DNA of 64,000 nucleotides from Streptomyces broussonetiae (lineage in GTDB: Bacteria; Actinomycetota; Actinomycetes; Streptomycetales; Streptomycetaceae). Made by a program: the position numbers and the translations under genes. Shown one piece after another: positions 1-8,811 of this stretch. Below the pieces are notes generated by a model. It was not told where the DNA came from. It did no database searches and was given only the letters and a program-made list of their open reading frames with translations. The stretch is from positions 4,340,001-4,404,000 of the forward strand of contig NZ_CP047020.1 in NCBI RefSeq assembly GCF_009796285.1, written 5' to 3'. Each line of letters begins with the position of its first letter. Position 1 is the stretch's first letter.

Positions 1-1110
1 GCCTGGATCTTCACCGCGGTGTTCGTGGTGGTCCTGGCCGTCCAGCTGCGGCTGAAGCGGTACGTTCCGTTCCCCTACTGGCTGACCGTGGTCGTTGTCA
101 GCGTCACGGGCACCCTGTACACCGACATCCTCACCGACCAGCTGAACGTGCCGCTGTGGATCAGTTCCGCGGTCTTCTCGGTGCTGCTTGCGGTGGTCTT
201 CGGTGTCTGGTGGCTGCGCGAGCGCACCTTGTCGATCCACTCGGTCACGACGCTTCCGCGGGAGTCGTTCTACTGGCTGACCGTCCTGGTCACCTTCGCG
301 CTCGGCACCGCGACCGGCGACTGGACCCTGGAGCTGACCGGCTGGAGCCCGGGGGTCTCGGTGTTGCTCCCGCTCGGCCTCATCGCGGCGATCACGGCGC
401 TGTGGAGGTTCGGCGCGAACCCGGTGCTGTCCTTCTGGCTCGCCTACATCCTGACCCGCCCGCTCGGCGCGAACATCGGCGACTGGCTCGCCTCCCCCAA
501 GGTCGCCCAGAACCCGGGCGACCCGACCGGTCTCGACCTGGGCACATTCACCACCAGCCTGATCTTCCTCGGCCTGATCCTGGCCACGGTGGTCTACCTG
601 ACGGTGACGCGCTCGGACGTGACCGAGACCCACGAGGCGACCCACGCGGCACCGGCCACCAGCAACCCGCGCAAGGAGCGCACCGCGCTGGCCGGCTTCG
701 GACTGCTCGCCGTCGCCACCGCGGGCCTGCTGGTCTGGGCCCACGGCCAGCCGCACGTCGGCCCGGCGCCGGAGACCGACAACACCTCCGCCGTCCAGAT
801 GGCTCCCGGCCAGGCGGTGAAGAAGTTCCCGCCCGCCAAGGTCGACGCACTGAAGACCCTCGCCTCCACCTCGCTCAAGGACGCACGCTCGGGCAACGCG
901 GCCGGAGCCCATGCGGCAGCCCAGAAGCTGCGTGACCTGTGGGACGCCGACCAGGATTCGCTGCAGCCGCTGGACCAGACCGGCTGGACCTCCATCGACG
1001 CCCAGATGGACAAGGTGCTCAAGACGTTCGGCATCGATCACCCGAACCCGCCGATGTCGCCTGCACAGCAGGAGAAGGAACTGAACGCCCTCCTGACGGA
1101 CATGGGCTGA
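1..1110 (+). CDS. COG4705-type multi-spanning membrane protein, 5'-truncated by the window edge
   Basis: The reading frame is open from base 1, so the true start lies to the left; 369 codons are visible. The first ~200 residues contain about six hydrophobic segments separated by short charged loops, in the arrangement of the uncharacterised COG4705 membrane proteins (paired helices, with TGDW and NIGDW in the loops). A further helix near residue 225 is followed by a ~130-residue hydrophilic tail, probably extracytoplasmic, rich in Ala, Lys and Pro. That tail suggests an added sensing or binding part, but its role is unknown. The gene ends directly before a perfect hairpin terminator. Family assignment is fairly secure; function is not known. 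Confidence 0.75.
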   Translation, partial: AWIFTAVFVVVLAVQLRLKRYVPFPYWLTVVVVSVTGTLYTDILTDQLNVPLWISSAVFSVLLAVVFGVWWLRERTLSIHSVTTLPRESFYWLTVLVTFALGTATGDWTLELTGWSPGVSVLLPLGLIAAITALWRFGANPVLSFWLAYILTRPLGANIGDWLASPKVAQNPGDPTGLDLGTFTTSLIFLGLILATVVYLTVTRSDVTETHEATHAAPATSNPRKERTALAGFGLLAVATAGLLVWAHGQPHVGPAPETDNTSAVQMAPGQAVKKFPPAKVDALKTLASTSLKDARSGNAAGAHAAAQKLRDLWDADQDSLQPLDQTGWTSIDAQMDKVLKTFGIDHPNPPMSPAQQEKELNALLTDMG

Positions 1111-1118
1111 CAGACCGC

Positions 1119-1157
1119 ACTGAGCCCGCCCGGCCCACCCGGCCGGGCGGGCTCAGT
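1119..1157 (+). terminator. Strong intrinsic terminator
   Basis: A perfect 17-bp inverted repeat (1119-1135 with 1141-1157) encloses a 5-base loop. It starts 8 bases after the stop of the membrane protein gene and has no U-tract, as is usual in high-GC actinobacteria. The response regulator gene converges on it from the right, so it may serve both directions. Confidence 0.85.
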
Positions 1158-1224
1158 GTGCCGCAGAATCCCATGGGACTGGCGCTGACCAGGGCCAGTC
1201 AACTCTTCGTCCCGGCCCACCGCT

Positions 1225-1959
1225 CTAGCCGCAGCACTCAAGGCGGTAACCATGTCCCCTGAGCGTGGTGATGTGAGGCAACCGGCAAGGGCGGGCGGAC
1301 TCCTCGGCGGCCTGGGTGAGACGTCGGCGCAGGCCGGCCATGGTGACGTCGAGGGTCTTGGTGGGGCCGAACCAGTTCTCGTCCCACACCTGTGCCATCA
1401 GCGTTTCTCGCGAGACGGCGGTGCCGGGGTTCCTGGCGAGCAGGGCGAGGAGGTCGAACTCCTTCGGCCGCAAGGCGATCTCCGTGTCGTGAAGGGTGCA
1501 GCGGCGGGACGTGGTGTCGATGACCAGGTCGCCGAGCCGTAGTGGGGGCTGCGGCTGCGACGTGCTGGTCTGGCGGCGCAGGTGGGCGCGGAGGCGGGCC
1601 AGCAGGACGGTGAGGCTGAAGGGTTTGACCAGGTAGTCGTCGGCGCCTGCGTCCAGGCCGGCGATGACGTCGATGTCGTCGGTACGGGCGGTGAGGATCA
1701 CGATCAGCACGTCGGGGAGGCGGGCGCGCAGGGTGCGGGCGAGGTCCAGTCCGTCGAGGTCGGGCAGGCCGAGATCCAGGAGAACCGCGTCGTAGGCAGT
1801 GCGGTCCGTCTCCGCCAGGGCCGAGGCGCCGGTGCGGCTCCAGGTGGGGCGGTAGCCGTTGACGCGGAGGTCGGCTTCCAGGTGGTGTCCGATGGTGTCG
1901 TCGTCCTCGACGACCAGGATGTGCAGGCGGCTGCGGTCCGGTGCGGCAGGCGTGCCCAT
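1225..1959 (-). CDS. OmpR/PhoB-family response regulator
   Basis: A 244-residue two-domain response regulator. The receiver domain (residues ~13-125) shows the acidic pair in VVEDD, the phosphoacceptor Asp62 in LLDLGLPDLDG, and the conserved TA and VKPF residues. A winged-helix C-terminal domain follows (~145-240; RPKEFDLLALLA, TLRGHGYRLE). The ATG at 1959 lies 38 bases after the permease stop. A GGGGAG sits rather far upstream (about 20 bases), so translation may be partly coupled. It is the last gene of the lipoprotein/ABC operon. The cognate kinase is probably the divergent sensor kinase at 6830-8155. This pairing is inferred from position. Confidence 0.92.
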   Translation of the reverse strand: MGTPAAPDRSRLHILVVEDDDTIGHHLEADLRVNGYRPTWSRTGASALAETDRTAYDAVLLDLGLPDLDGLDLARTLRARLPDVLIVILTARTDDIDVIAGLDAGADDYLVKPFSLTVLLARLRAHLRRQTSTSQPQPPLRLGDLVIDTTSRRCTLHDTEIALRPKEFDLLALLARNPGTAVSRETLMAQVWDENWFGPTKTLDVTMAGLRRRLTQAAEESARPCRLPHITTLRGHGYRLECCG

Positions 1960-1997
1960 GGCAACAGAGTAGACAGGTCGCTCCCCTGCAGGCGGGC

Positions 1998-4646
1998 TCA
2001 CAGGTCGCGCAGTTCCTCCACCGCGGGGCGCCGGGCACCGCGGATGCCGTTCAGGGCTGCCGCCAGTACGGCGGTCAAGGCGGCCACTCCGGTCAGGGTC
2101 AGGTAGACGCCGGGCACCGCCAAGGTGGCGGGCGGCGGGTCGAACACGCCGGTGAGTACCTTGACCAGCATCTCCGACAGCGCCCATCCGATGACGGCAC
2201 CCCCGGCCAGGCCTCCTGCGGCCAGCAGAAGGGCCTCGGTGAGGACCATGCCGCGCAGCTGGCGTGTGCGTGCGCCGAGGACGGTGGCGATGGCGAAGGT
2301 ACGACGGCGTTCGGCGAGCCCGAGGGCGAGAACCAGTCCCCCGGCTCCGGCGGCCAGCAGGACCGCGAAGGCGAGTTCGATGCGGGTGAGTCCGGCCAGG
2401 TCGACGGAGGTCAGGCTGGTGCCGACGGTGCCGCGGGTCTGGGTGAGGTCGGTGACGGTGGCGCTGGTGCCGAGCTGCGAGCGCAGGCGCGTGGCGATCT
2501 GCTTCTGGTGGGTGCCGCCGGTGTCGAGGAGGAAGGCGCCGACCGCGTCGCTGCCGGTCGCCTTGGCGATGTAGGCGGCGTTGGCGACGAAGAAGCTGTC
2601 CTTCGGTGCCGTGGGGAACTCCTTGGCGATGCCGGCGTAGTGGAAGGGGACGGTGCGCAGGGCCTTGGTGCGGGCGTCCTGGATGCGCAGGTTGACGGTG
2701 TCGCCGGGAGCGAGCTGGAAGTCGTTGACGGTCTCGACGCTGACCAGCAGGTTGTCCGGGCGCTGGGCCAGCTTGCGCATGAGCTGCTGGGCGGTGCCGC
2801 CGGCGAAGTAGGCGTCCTGGAGGGAGGTGGCCCGGGCGATGGTGTCGGGACGGACGCCGTAGAGGTCCTGCAGGTCGGAGCCGACGTAGGCGAAGCGGTG
2901 CTGGAGGGGTTCGACGTGCCGTACGCCGGAGATCTTCAGGGCGGATCCGGCACCGGGTGGAACACGGGCACCGGGTGGTTCGGTGACGGTGACGTCGGCG
3001 CCGTTGGTCAGGCGGGCGTCGACCTCGGCCTGCTGGCGGTAGGTGGCGTTGAAGACGGCGGTGGAGAGCGCGAAGGACACGGCGAGGGCGAGCAGCACCA
3101 CCGAGCGGGCCAGGGGGCGGCGGCGCCGGGAGAGGGTGGCGGCGGTGGTGCCGGCGAGGGTCGCGGTCAGCGGGCGGGCCAGCCGGGCCAGGGCGGGGCG
3201 GCCGTGGGTGAGGGCGAGGAGGGTGAGCCGCCACAGCAGCAGCGCGGCGCCGATCCACAGCAGAGCGGGGCCGAGGAGGGCCCAGTACGACACGGAGATG
3301 CTGGGCACGCCTTCCGGGGCGAGGACCAACGCGTACTGGTTGCCGGAGGAGGCGCGGAAGACCAGCCAGGAGCCGATCAGGAGGGCGAAGTCCAGGCCGT
3401 ACCGCATCCACCACGGGTTCCTGGTGCTGCGGGCACCGGACTCCTTGCGGGTCTCGGCGACGGTCACCGTACGCAGGTCGCGCAGGGCGGGGACGAGGAC
3501 GGCTCCGGCAGCTACGGCGGCACCCAGCACGAAGGCGGTGCCGTACCAGGCCCAGGTGCCCGCGCCCGCTCCGAAGGAGGCGGCACCGAAGGCGAGGCGG
3601 CCGCTCAGCGCGGCGATGCCCAGTCCTGCCAGGCCGCCGAGGAGACCGATCAGCGCCGCTTCCAGCCCGGCGAGGGCGGTGATCTGGCGGGGGCGCAGGC
3701 CGCGCAGGCGCAGCAGGCCCTGCTCCTGGCGGCGCCGTTCGCTGCCGGCCGAGGCGACCGCGGCGGTCAGGGCGGCGGCCAGGACCGCGCCGGGGACGCC
3801 GAGGAAGAGGAAGAGGATCTGGGCGTACAGGGCGTCCTGGCGGGCGGAGTCGAGGGCGGCGCCGATGTTGTTGCCGACCAGTGCGGCGCCCGCGGAGCGG
3901 GCCTCCAGGTTGTGGGCGGCGCCGGTGACGGCGGTGAAGGCGGCAGCCGGATCGGAGGGCAGGCGGGCGTCGTCGCGCGCCACGTGGATCTGGGTGGTGA
4001 CCGCAGAGGCACCGCGGGTCAGCGCGGCGAACCTGGCGGCGGGCAGCAGGACGACGTTGTCCGGCGGTGCAGTCGGCTGGGACTGGCTGGGTGCGCCGAC
4101 GGTCTGGAAGAGCGAGTCGGCCTGGGGCAGGTCGACCACACCGTCCACCTTCACCTGTCGCACTCCGATGCCGGCAAACTGGACGCCGATGGTGTCGCCG
4201 GGAGCGGCGTGCAGGTTCGAGGCGGTCTGCTGGGCCAGCAGGACGCCCGTCGGGGAGCCGGAGAGGGTGCGGATGGCGTCGGGGAAGAGGGCGCGGTAGC
4301 CGTCGGGCAGGCCGAGGGCCATGCCGGGGCCTGTGGTCTGGGTGCTGCCCTGGACGCGCGCGGTGAAGCCGGTGGTGTGGGCGAAACCGACGGGCAGGGC
4401 GGCGCGGGTTCCCGGCGCCTTGCGGACCAGGGACATCACCGCGCCGGGGTCGGCGCCTGGCTGTACCTGGACCTGCCAGTCGACGGCGACCGAGCGCACG
4501 GCACGCTGGGTCATGGTCGCCTTCGACGCCGTGAGGAAAGAGCCCAGCGCGGCGACCAGGGCGACCGCGAGGGCGATCCCGGCCAGCGCAGCCAGCAGAC
4601 GTCCGGTGCGATGGCGGGCCAGGCCGGCCGTCCACGAGCCGATCAT
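1998..4646 (-). CDS. FtsX/MacB-type ABC transporter permease
   Basis: An 882-residue permease with the duplicated FtsX layout of large actinobacterial exporters. There is an N-terminal membrane segment (~17-37), a long extracytoplasmic domain, a cluster of three helices near residues 260-370, a central group of helices (~420-540), a second large extracytoplasmic domain, and three C-terminal helices (~740-870). Such permeases usually act as mechanotransmission or lipoprotein/antimicrobial-peptide export units rather than classical importers. Its start overlaps the stop of the upstream ATPase (ATGA). Two ATPases and a lipoprotein in the same operon point to one complex. Substrate is unknown; resistance to a cell-envelope-active peptide is a reasonable guess from the linked two-component system. 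Confidence 0.9.
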   Translation of the reverse strand: MIGSWTAGLARHRTGRLLAALAGIALAVALVAALGSFLTASKATMTQRAVRSVAVDWQVQVQPGADPGAVMSLVRKAPGTRAALPVGFAHTTGFTARVQGSTQTTGPGMALGLPDGYRALFPDAIRTLSGSPTGVLLAQQTASNLHAAPGDTIGVQFAGIGVRQVKVDGVVDLPQADSLFQTVGAPSQSQPTAPPDNVVLLPAARFAALTRGASAVTTQIHVARDDARLPSDPAAAFTAVTGAAHNLEARSAGAALVGNNIGAALDSARQDALYAQILFLFLGVPGAVLAAALTAAVASAGSERRRQEQGLLRLRGLRPRQITALAGLEAALIGLLGGLAGLGIAALSGRLAFGAASFGAGAGTWAWYGTAFVLGAAVAAGAVLVPALRDLRTVTVAETRKESGARSTRNPWWMRYGLDFALLIGSWLVFRASSGNQYALVLAPEGVPSISVSYWALLGPALLWIGAALLLWRLTLLALTHGRPALARLARPLTATLAGTTAATLSRRRRPLARSVVLLALAVSFALSTAVFNATYRQQAEVDARLTNGADVTVTEPPGARVPPGAGSALKISGVRHVEPLQHRFAYVGSDLQDLYGVRPDTIARATSLQDAYFAGGTAQQLMRKLAQRPDNLLVSVETVNDFQLAPGDTVNLRIQDARTKALRTVPFHYAGIAKEFPTAPKDSFFVANAAYIAKATGSDAVGAFLLDTGGTHQKQIATRLRSQLGTSATVTDLTQTRGTVGTSLTSVDLAGLTRIELAFAVLLAAGAGGLVLALGLAERRRTFAIATVLGARTRQLRGMVLTEALLLAAGGLAGGAVIGWALSEMLVKVLTGVFDPPPATLAVPGVYLTLTGVAALTAVLAAALNGIRGARRPAVEELRDL

Positions 4647-5305
4647 GGCACCTCCTCGGGTGCGAGCAGTCGGCCGTCGCGCATGGCGCGCCGGGTGGTG
4701 AGGCGGGCGGCGACGGCGGGATCGTGGGTGGTGACGACGAGGGCCGCGCCGGTGTGGTCGGCGGCGGTGAGGAGGGCGTCGAGGACACGGCCGCCGGTGG
4801 CGTGGTCGAGGCGGCCGGTGGGCTCGTCGGCGAGGATCAGGCGGGGGGACTGGGCCAGGACCCGGGCCACGGCGACCCGCTGGGCCTGACCACCGGAGAT
4901 CTCCTCGGGCAGCCGGTCCGCCAGGTCGACGGCGTCGACCAGCGCGAGCGCCGCGAGGGCCGCCTGCCGGGCCTCGCCTTCCGGGCGATCGGCGAGGACC
5001 AGGGGCAGGGCCGTGTTCTCGACCACGTTCAGGGCTGGGATCAGGCTGTCGCCCTGGAAGACCAGGCCGATGTCGTACGGCCCGAGGGAGGTGGCCCGGG
5101 TCACCGTTCCGCTGGTGGGCTGTTCCAGCCCGGCCAGCAGGTGCAGCAACGAACTCTTCCCCGACCCGGAGGGGCCGACGACTGCGAGCCGATCGCCGGC
5201 CCCGATCTCCAGGTGGGCACCGTGCACGGCCACGACGGCCTGCGTGCCCCGACCGAAGGTGAGAGCCGCGTCGGTGCAGGTCACGAGTACCTCATCCGGT
5301 GGCAT
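4643..5305 (-). CDS. ABC transporter ATP-binding protein (LolD/MacB type)
   Basis: A 220-residue ATPase. Walker A GPSGSGKS is at residues 44-51, the Q-loop is LVFQG (~81-85), the signature ISGGQAQ begins at 136, and Walker B LILADE is at 156-161. The H-loop THDP follows. The first signature residue is Ile rather than Leu, a mild variant. It belongs to the FtsX-partner group of ATPases. Its start overlaps the end of the preceding ATPase gene by 14 bp and its stop overlaps the permease start by 4 bp, so all three are probably translationally coupled. Confidence 0.93.
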   Translation of the reverse strand: MPPDEVLVTCTDAALTFGRGTQAVVAVHGAHLEIGAGDRLAVVGPSGSGKSSLLHLLAGLEQPTSGTVTRATSLGPYDIGLVFQGDSLIPALNVVENTALPLVLADRPEGEARQAALAALALVDAVDLADRLPEEISGGQAQRVAVARVLAQSPRLILADEPTGRLDHATGGRVLDALLTAADHTGAALVVTTHDPAVAARLTTRRAMRDGRLLAPEEVP

Positions 5306-6023
5306 CGGGGACCCCCTGCGGCGCAGGCCGGGCGGTTTGGGCCGAGGCGTCGGTGGCCCTGCCGTCCTCCAGTGCGATCACCCGGTCCACGCTCCTGACG
5401 ACGTCGGTGCTGTGCGTCACGATCAGCACCGCGCATCCCTGCGCTGCCCGCTCCCGCAGCATCGCGAGGACCATCTGCTCGGTCTCCCCGTCCAATTCGC
5501 CGGTCGGCTCGTCCGCCAGGAGGACAGCGGGGGAGTTGGCCAGCGCGACGGCCAGCCCTGCCCGCGCCAGCTCCCCTCCGGACAGCTGCCGGGGCAGCGC
5601 GTGCATCCGTTCACCGAGACCCACCTGGGTCAGCAGTTCCCTGGCCGAGGCGGCCGGCTTACGGCCCGCGGCGCGCTGCGGCAGGCGGACGTTGTCCCGC
5701 ACGCTCAGATGGGGCAGCAGATTGCGGGTCTGCAGCAGCACGCCGATGTGCCGGGCGCGCAGCCGTGCCCGCTCGGTCTCGGGCCGGTGGCTGATGCGCA
5801 CGCCGTCCACGCGGACCTCCCCGCCGGAGGGCTCGTCGAGCCCGGCCAGACACGCCAGCAGAGTCGACTTGCCGGATCCCGAGGGACCCACGACCGCCAC
5901 CGTCTCACCCCGCCCGACCCGCAGCGACACCCCGCGCAACGCGAGCGTCTCCTCCTCGCCGGCCCGGTAGAAGCGGTACAGCTCACGAGCAGCCAGCACC
6001 GACTCGGACGCCATGGTGCTCAC
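5292..6023 (-). CDS. ABC transporter ATP-binding protein (LolD/MacB type)
   Basis: A 243-residue ATPase with Walker A GPSGSGKS (residues 46-53), signature LSGGE (~148-152), Walker B VLLADE (~167-172) and an H-loop THST. The GTG start overlaps the TGA of the lipoprotein gene (GTGA); an in-frame ATG lies three codons further on. Two similar but distinct ATPases with one double-length permease suggest a heterodimeric nucleotide-binding unit, though the second ATPase might serve another permease. The last ~20 residues are Pro/Ala-rich and poorly conserved in appearance. Confidence 0.92.
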   Translation of the reverse strand: MSTMASESVLAARELYRFYRAGEEETLALRGVSLRVGRGETVAVVGPSGSGKSTLLACLAGLDEPSGGEVRVDGVRISHRPETERARLRARHIGVLLQTRNLLPHLSVRDNVRLPQRAAGRKPAASARELLTQVGLGERMHALPRQLSGGELARAGLAVALANSPAVLLADEPTGELDGETEQMVLAMLRERAAQGCAVLIVTHSTDVVRSVDRVIALEDGRATDASAQTARPAPQGVPDATG

Positions 6024-6676
6024 CGCCAGGCGAAGGAGTCACTGATGATCCGCCACGGGTCGACGTTGTCGGCGTTGACCGGGCCGGACAAGGTCAGATC
6101 CACCTCGTGGCCCGACTTGTAGAAGGCATACCGCTCGAACCCGTCGCGCACCACCTTGCCCGTGACCGGGTCCTTCGCCGAGTCACCCTGATAGGTCAAC
6201 CGGACGACACGGCCCGCGTGCCGAGACACCTCCGACACCTTCGGCGCGGCGAACTTCGGCACCTGGGAGCGCAGCTTGGGGACAACCGTCTTGGTGACCG
6301 AGTCGACCGTGGGCGCGGTGGACGCGGAGACCGCCGTGATCCTCACGGTGTTCAACTTGTCGGTGAACACCGTGCTGCCGCCCTGCTCGGTACGGGCCCA
6401 GCCCTCAGGCACCTTCACCGTGAAACCGGAGAAGGACCCGCCTGTCGGCCGGTAGACGACGTACACCTGGTTGTCGGGGATGTCACCGGGCGGATTGGAC
6501 TCGGTGGGAGCGGGTGTCGGTTTGTTCTGCCCGTTTCCGGCGCGCTCCGAGGAGGCTGGCGGCGTTGATGTCGTCGAACCGGAACCGGAGTGCGAGCCGG
6601 AACCGGAACAGCCCGCGGTCACCGCCGCGACGATCACCAGCCCGACTGCCGCGGACGTCCGTGCATGTGCTGCCAT
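6020..6676 (-). CDS. Secreted lipoprotein, first gene of the ABC operon
   Basis: The protein is about 218 residues long. A short charged N-terminus and hydrophobic stretch lead to a lipobox (VTAGC), then a Ser/Gly/Thr/Pro-rich linker to about residue 65. The ATG at 6676 is preferred because GGAGGG lies 8 bases upstream; two GTG codons just before it are too close to that site. The folded part (~70-218) has alternating polar/hydrophobic strands and no motif I can name. First place in an ABC/FtsX operon with a response regulator suggests an extracytoplasmic partner or sensor for the transporter. Function is inferred from context only. Confidence 0.85.
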   Translation of the reverse strand: MAAHARTSAAVGLVIVAAVTAGCSGSGSHSGSGSTTSTPPASSERAGNGQNKPTPAPTESNPPGDIPDNQVYVVYRPTGGSFSGFTVKVPEGWARTEQGGSTVFTDKLNTVRITAVSASTAPTVDSVTKTVVPKLRSQVPKFAAPKVSEVSRHAGRVVRLTYQGDSAKDPVTGKVVRDGFERYAFYKSGHEVDLTLSGPVNADNVDPWRIISDSFAWR

Positions 6677-6829
6677 CACCACTGCCCTCCAAGGAATCCG
6701 CCGGACCGGACGGTCATGGCACCCACGCTAGGAAGCGGCCGGTTAACGCCCTGCTCGCCGAGGGTTAGACGACGGCAAAAGCGTGAGCCCAGCCCCGCGC
6801 ACCCCGCCGAACCGCCGCATGATGAGGGC

Positions 6830-8155
6830 ATGAGACAGCGCGTGGTGCGAGTCGCCCTCACCGCCGCGTTGGTCGCCGTGGTCCTGCTCGCCGTCCCCCT
6901 GGCCCTGGCCATCAGGTCCTCCCTGTATGCCGGGCAGCGGGACACCCTGGAGCGCGCGGCCCTCGCCGCGGCCGTACGGGTGAGCCCGGACTATGCAACC
7001 GGTGACCCGGTGGAACTGCCCAGGGCGCCGGCAGGGGGGCATCTGGGCCTGTACGACCCGCAGCAGGCCAAGCGGGCGGGCAGCGGCCCTGGGACGGCGG
7101 ACGCGCCGGTCCACCGCGCCTTTGGCGGAGAGGTGGTCCGGGGGCAGTCGGGCGGCGATCTGGTCGCCGCCGTACCGGTCTCCCACGCCGAGCAGGTGAT
7201 CGGCGTGGTCCGCGCGTCCTCCCCCGCCGGCGCCGTACGCGACCGGGTCCTGGCGGCGTGGGCCGTACTGCTCGGCGTGACCGTAGTCGCGCTGACCATC
7301 GCGGTACTGGTCGCCCGCCGGCAGGCTCGGGCGCTGGCCGCCCCGCTGGAGAACCTCTCCCGCCACTGCCGAGCCGTCGCCGAAGGGGACCTCAACGCGT
7401 GGGCGGCCCCCAACAGCATCGCCGAGATCGATCAGGTGGCCCGCACGCACAACGCGATGCTTCGCAGCCTGTCCGAACTTCTACGCCGCGAACGCGACTT
7501 TGCCACCAACGCCTCCCACCAGCTGCGCACCCCGCTCACCGGCCTGCAACTCACTCTGGAGGCGGGCCTCGCCCAGGACGACGACACCCGACTACGCCCC
7601 GTGCTGACCGAGGCACTGGACACCACCCATCGCCTCCACCACACCGTGGAGGAAGTGCTACGCCTGTCCCGCTCCCCCGACCGGCCCCGCCCGGCCGCCC
7701 GGGACATTGGGGTGGCACACCTCCTTCTGGAGACGCAGGAGCACTGGCACGGCCTGTTCGCCGCCGACGGCAGACGCCTGGAGTGCGGCACACATGACGC
7801 ACCCGCGGATGTCCTGGTCCCCGGTGGCCCCGTTTCGGAGGTGCTCGGCGTCCTGCTGGACAATGCACGGGCGCACGGACGCGGAACCGTGCGACTGGTG
7901 GTGCGGGACCTGAACGACGCCCTCGCCTTCGACGTGAGCGACGAGGGAGCCGCGGAGGGCGAGCCGGCGCAGCTGTTCGACCGGGGACACACCGGCGGCG
8001 GCCACGGGACAGGCATCGGACTCGCCCTCGCCTCCGAACTGGCCCAATCCATCGGCGGCCGACTCTCCCTCACCAGAAGGGCTCCGGCCACGTTCACCCT
8101 CCTCGTCCCGGTCCGCGGGGTCGGCTCCGAAGGCAACGCACCGGCCTGCGGATGA
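6830..8155 (+). CDS. Sensor histidine kinase, divergent from the ABC operon
   Basis: The product is a 441-residue membrane kinase. TM1 spans ~8-28 and an extracytoplasmic part of ~115 residues follows. TM2 (~142-162) leads into a HAMP segment. The H-box carries His230 (NASHQLRTPL). The ATPase domain has an N-box (LLDNARAHG), a degenerate G1 region (SDEGA) and G2 (GTGIGLALA). G1 lacks the usual DxGxG spacing, and the last part of the ATPase domain is short. The gene starts 150 bp from the divergent lipoprotein gene, so the shared intergenic region probably holds both promoters. It most likely phosphorylates the regulator at 1225-1959. Confidence 0.9.
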   Translation: MRQRVVRVALTAALVAVVLLAVPLALAIRSSLYAGQRDTLERAALAAAVRVSPDYATGDPVELPRAPAGGHLGLYDPQQAKRAGSGPGTADAPVHRAFGGEVVRGQSGGDLVAAVPVSHAEQVIGVVRASSPAGAVRDRVLAAWAVLLGVTVVALTIAVLVARRQARALAAPLENLSRHCRAVAEGDLNAWAAPNSIAEIDQVARTHNAMLRSLSELLRRERDFATNASHQLRTPLTGLQLTLEAGLAQDDDTRLRPVLTEALDTTHRLHHTVEEVLRLSRSPDRPRPAARDIGVAHLLLETQEHWHGLFAADGRRLECGTHDAPADVLVPGGPVSEVLGVLLDNARAHGRGTVRLVVRDLNDALAFDVSDEGAAEGEPAQLFDRGHTGGGHGTGIGLALASELAQSIGGRLSLTRRAPATFTLLVPVRGVGSEGNAPACG

Positions 8156-8811
8156 ATGCCTCTCCGACATGCTCGGCTCAGGGGTGTGGCTTGTTGGCCT
8201 GCCGTTGTGTCGAGCCGGTCCGATGGGCCCAGATCCACGACGGCCACCGCTCAGACGGGGGACCTGCGATACCGGGGGGCGTGACAGTCCCGCAGCCGTG
8301 CCCTCGCCGGAGCGGGCCTTCCGGGACGGGGAGGCCCGCTCCGACATTGTCCGACCGATGCCGACGTGCGTGCGCGATGCGTGAGCGGACTGTCCGGCAC
8401 AGGCCACCATGAGCCGGATGAAGCACCCAGCCGCGTGACGCTGACCAGGCGAGACAGCATCACGCGACAGCACCACGCACGCCCCGGCAAGGATTCGATC
8501 CCACTCCTGAAGCGGGTGTCGCAGGTTCGGATCCTGCCGGGGGCACAGAGAAACACCAGGTCAGGAGCCTTTCCATCCAGCGGACGGGAGGGCTCCTGCG
8601 CTTGCAGCACACGAAACCCCAGGCCAGCCCCCTCCCGCTCCCATTCGCTGCACAGGCAACTTCAGCCGTCGGTTGCGCGAGGGCGGGGCATCAGGAGATG
8701 CCTGTGCCGCTGGTAAGGGCCTTCGTTCTGTGTCGGGATCTCGTGACCGCCCTCGGCTGTCGGTTCAGCTGACCGGCGCCGACATCAAAGCCAACGGAGA
8801 GGTGGCGGTGG
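8156..8811. other. Gene-poor interval containing a tRNA remnant
   Basis: No convincing coding region is seen on either strand. Short open frames here are high-GC shadows without ribosome binding sites. The one clear element is the tRNA-Arg 3' fragment listed separately. The rest has no repeats or obvious promoter motifs. Confidence 0.6.
8504..8545 (+). other. 3' half of a tRNA-Arg(CCT) gene; probable integration-site (att) remnant
   Basis: The segment reproduces a tRNA from the anticodon loop to the discriminator base with exact spacing. It has a 7-base anticodon loop (CTCCTGA, anticodon CCT), a 5-base stem strand, a 5-base variable region and a perfect 5-bp T stem (GCAGG/CCTGC) around a 7-base loop TTCGGAT. 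The acceptor strand CGGGGGC and an A complete it. No D-arm or 5' acceptor strand is found upstream, so it is not a working tRNA. Integrative elements of actinobacteria often recombine in the 3' half of tRNA genes and leave such a copy. No integrase is visible in the window. Confidence 0.7.

Noticed and set aside
1960..4788. Very long minus-strand open frame running across the FtsX permease gene, continuous with the response regulator
   Set aside because: It is an Arg/Pro-rich shadow frame created by GC bias; only its last 244 residues (1225-1959) are a real response regulator.
1941..4889. 982-codon plus-strand open frame opposite the permease and ATPase genes
   Set aside because: Gly/Gln/Glu-rich text with no motif, antisense to two well-supported genes.
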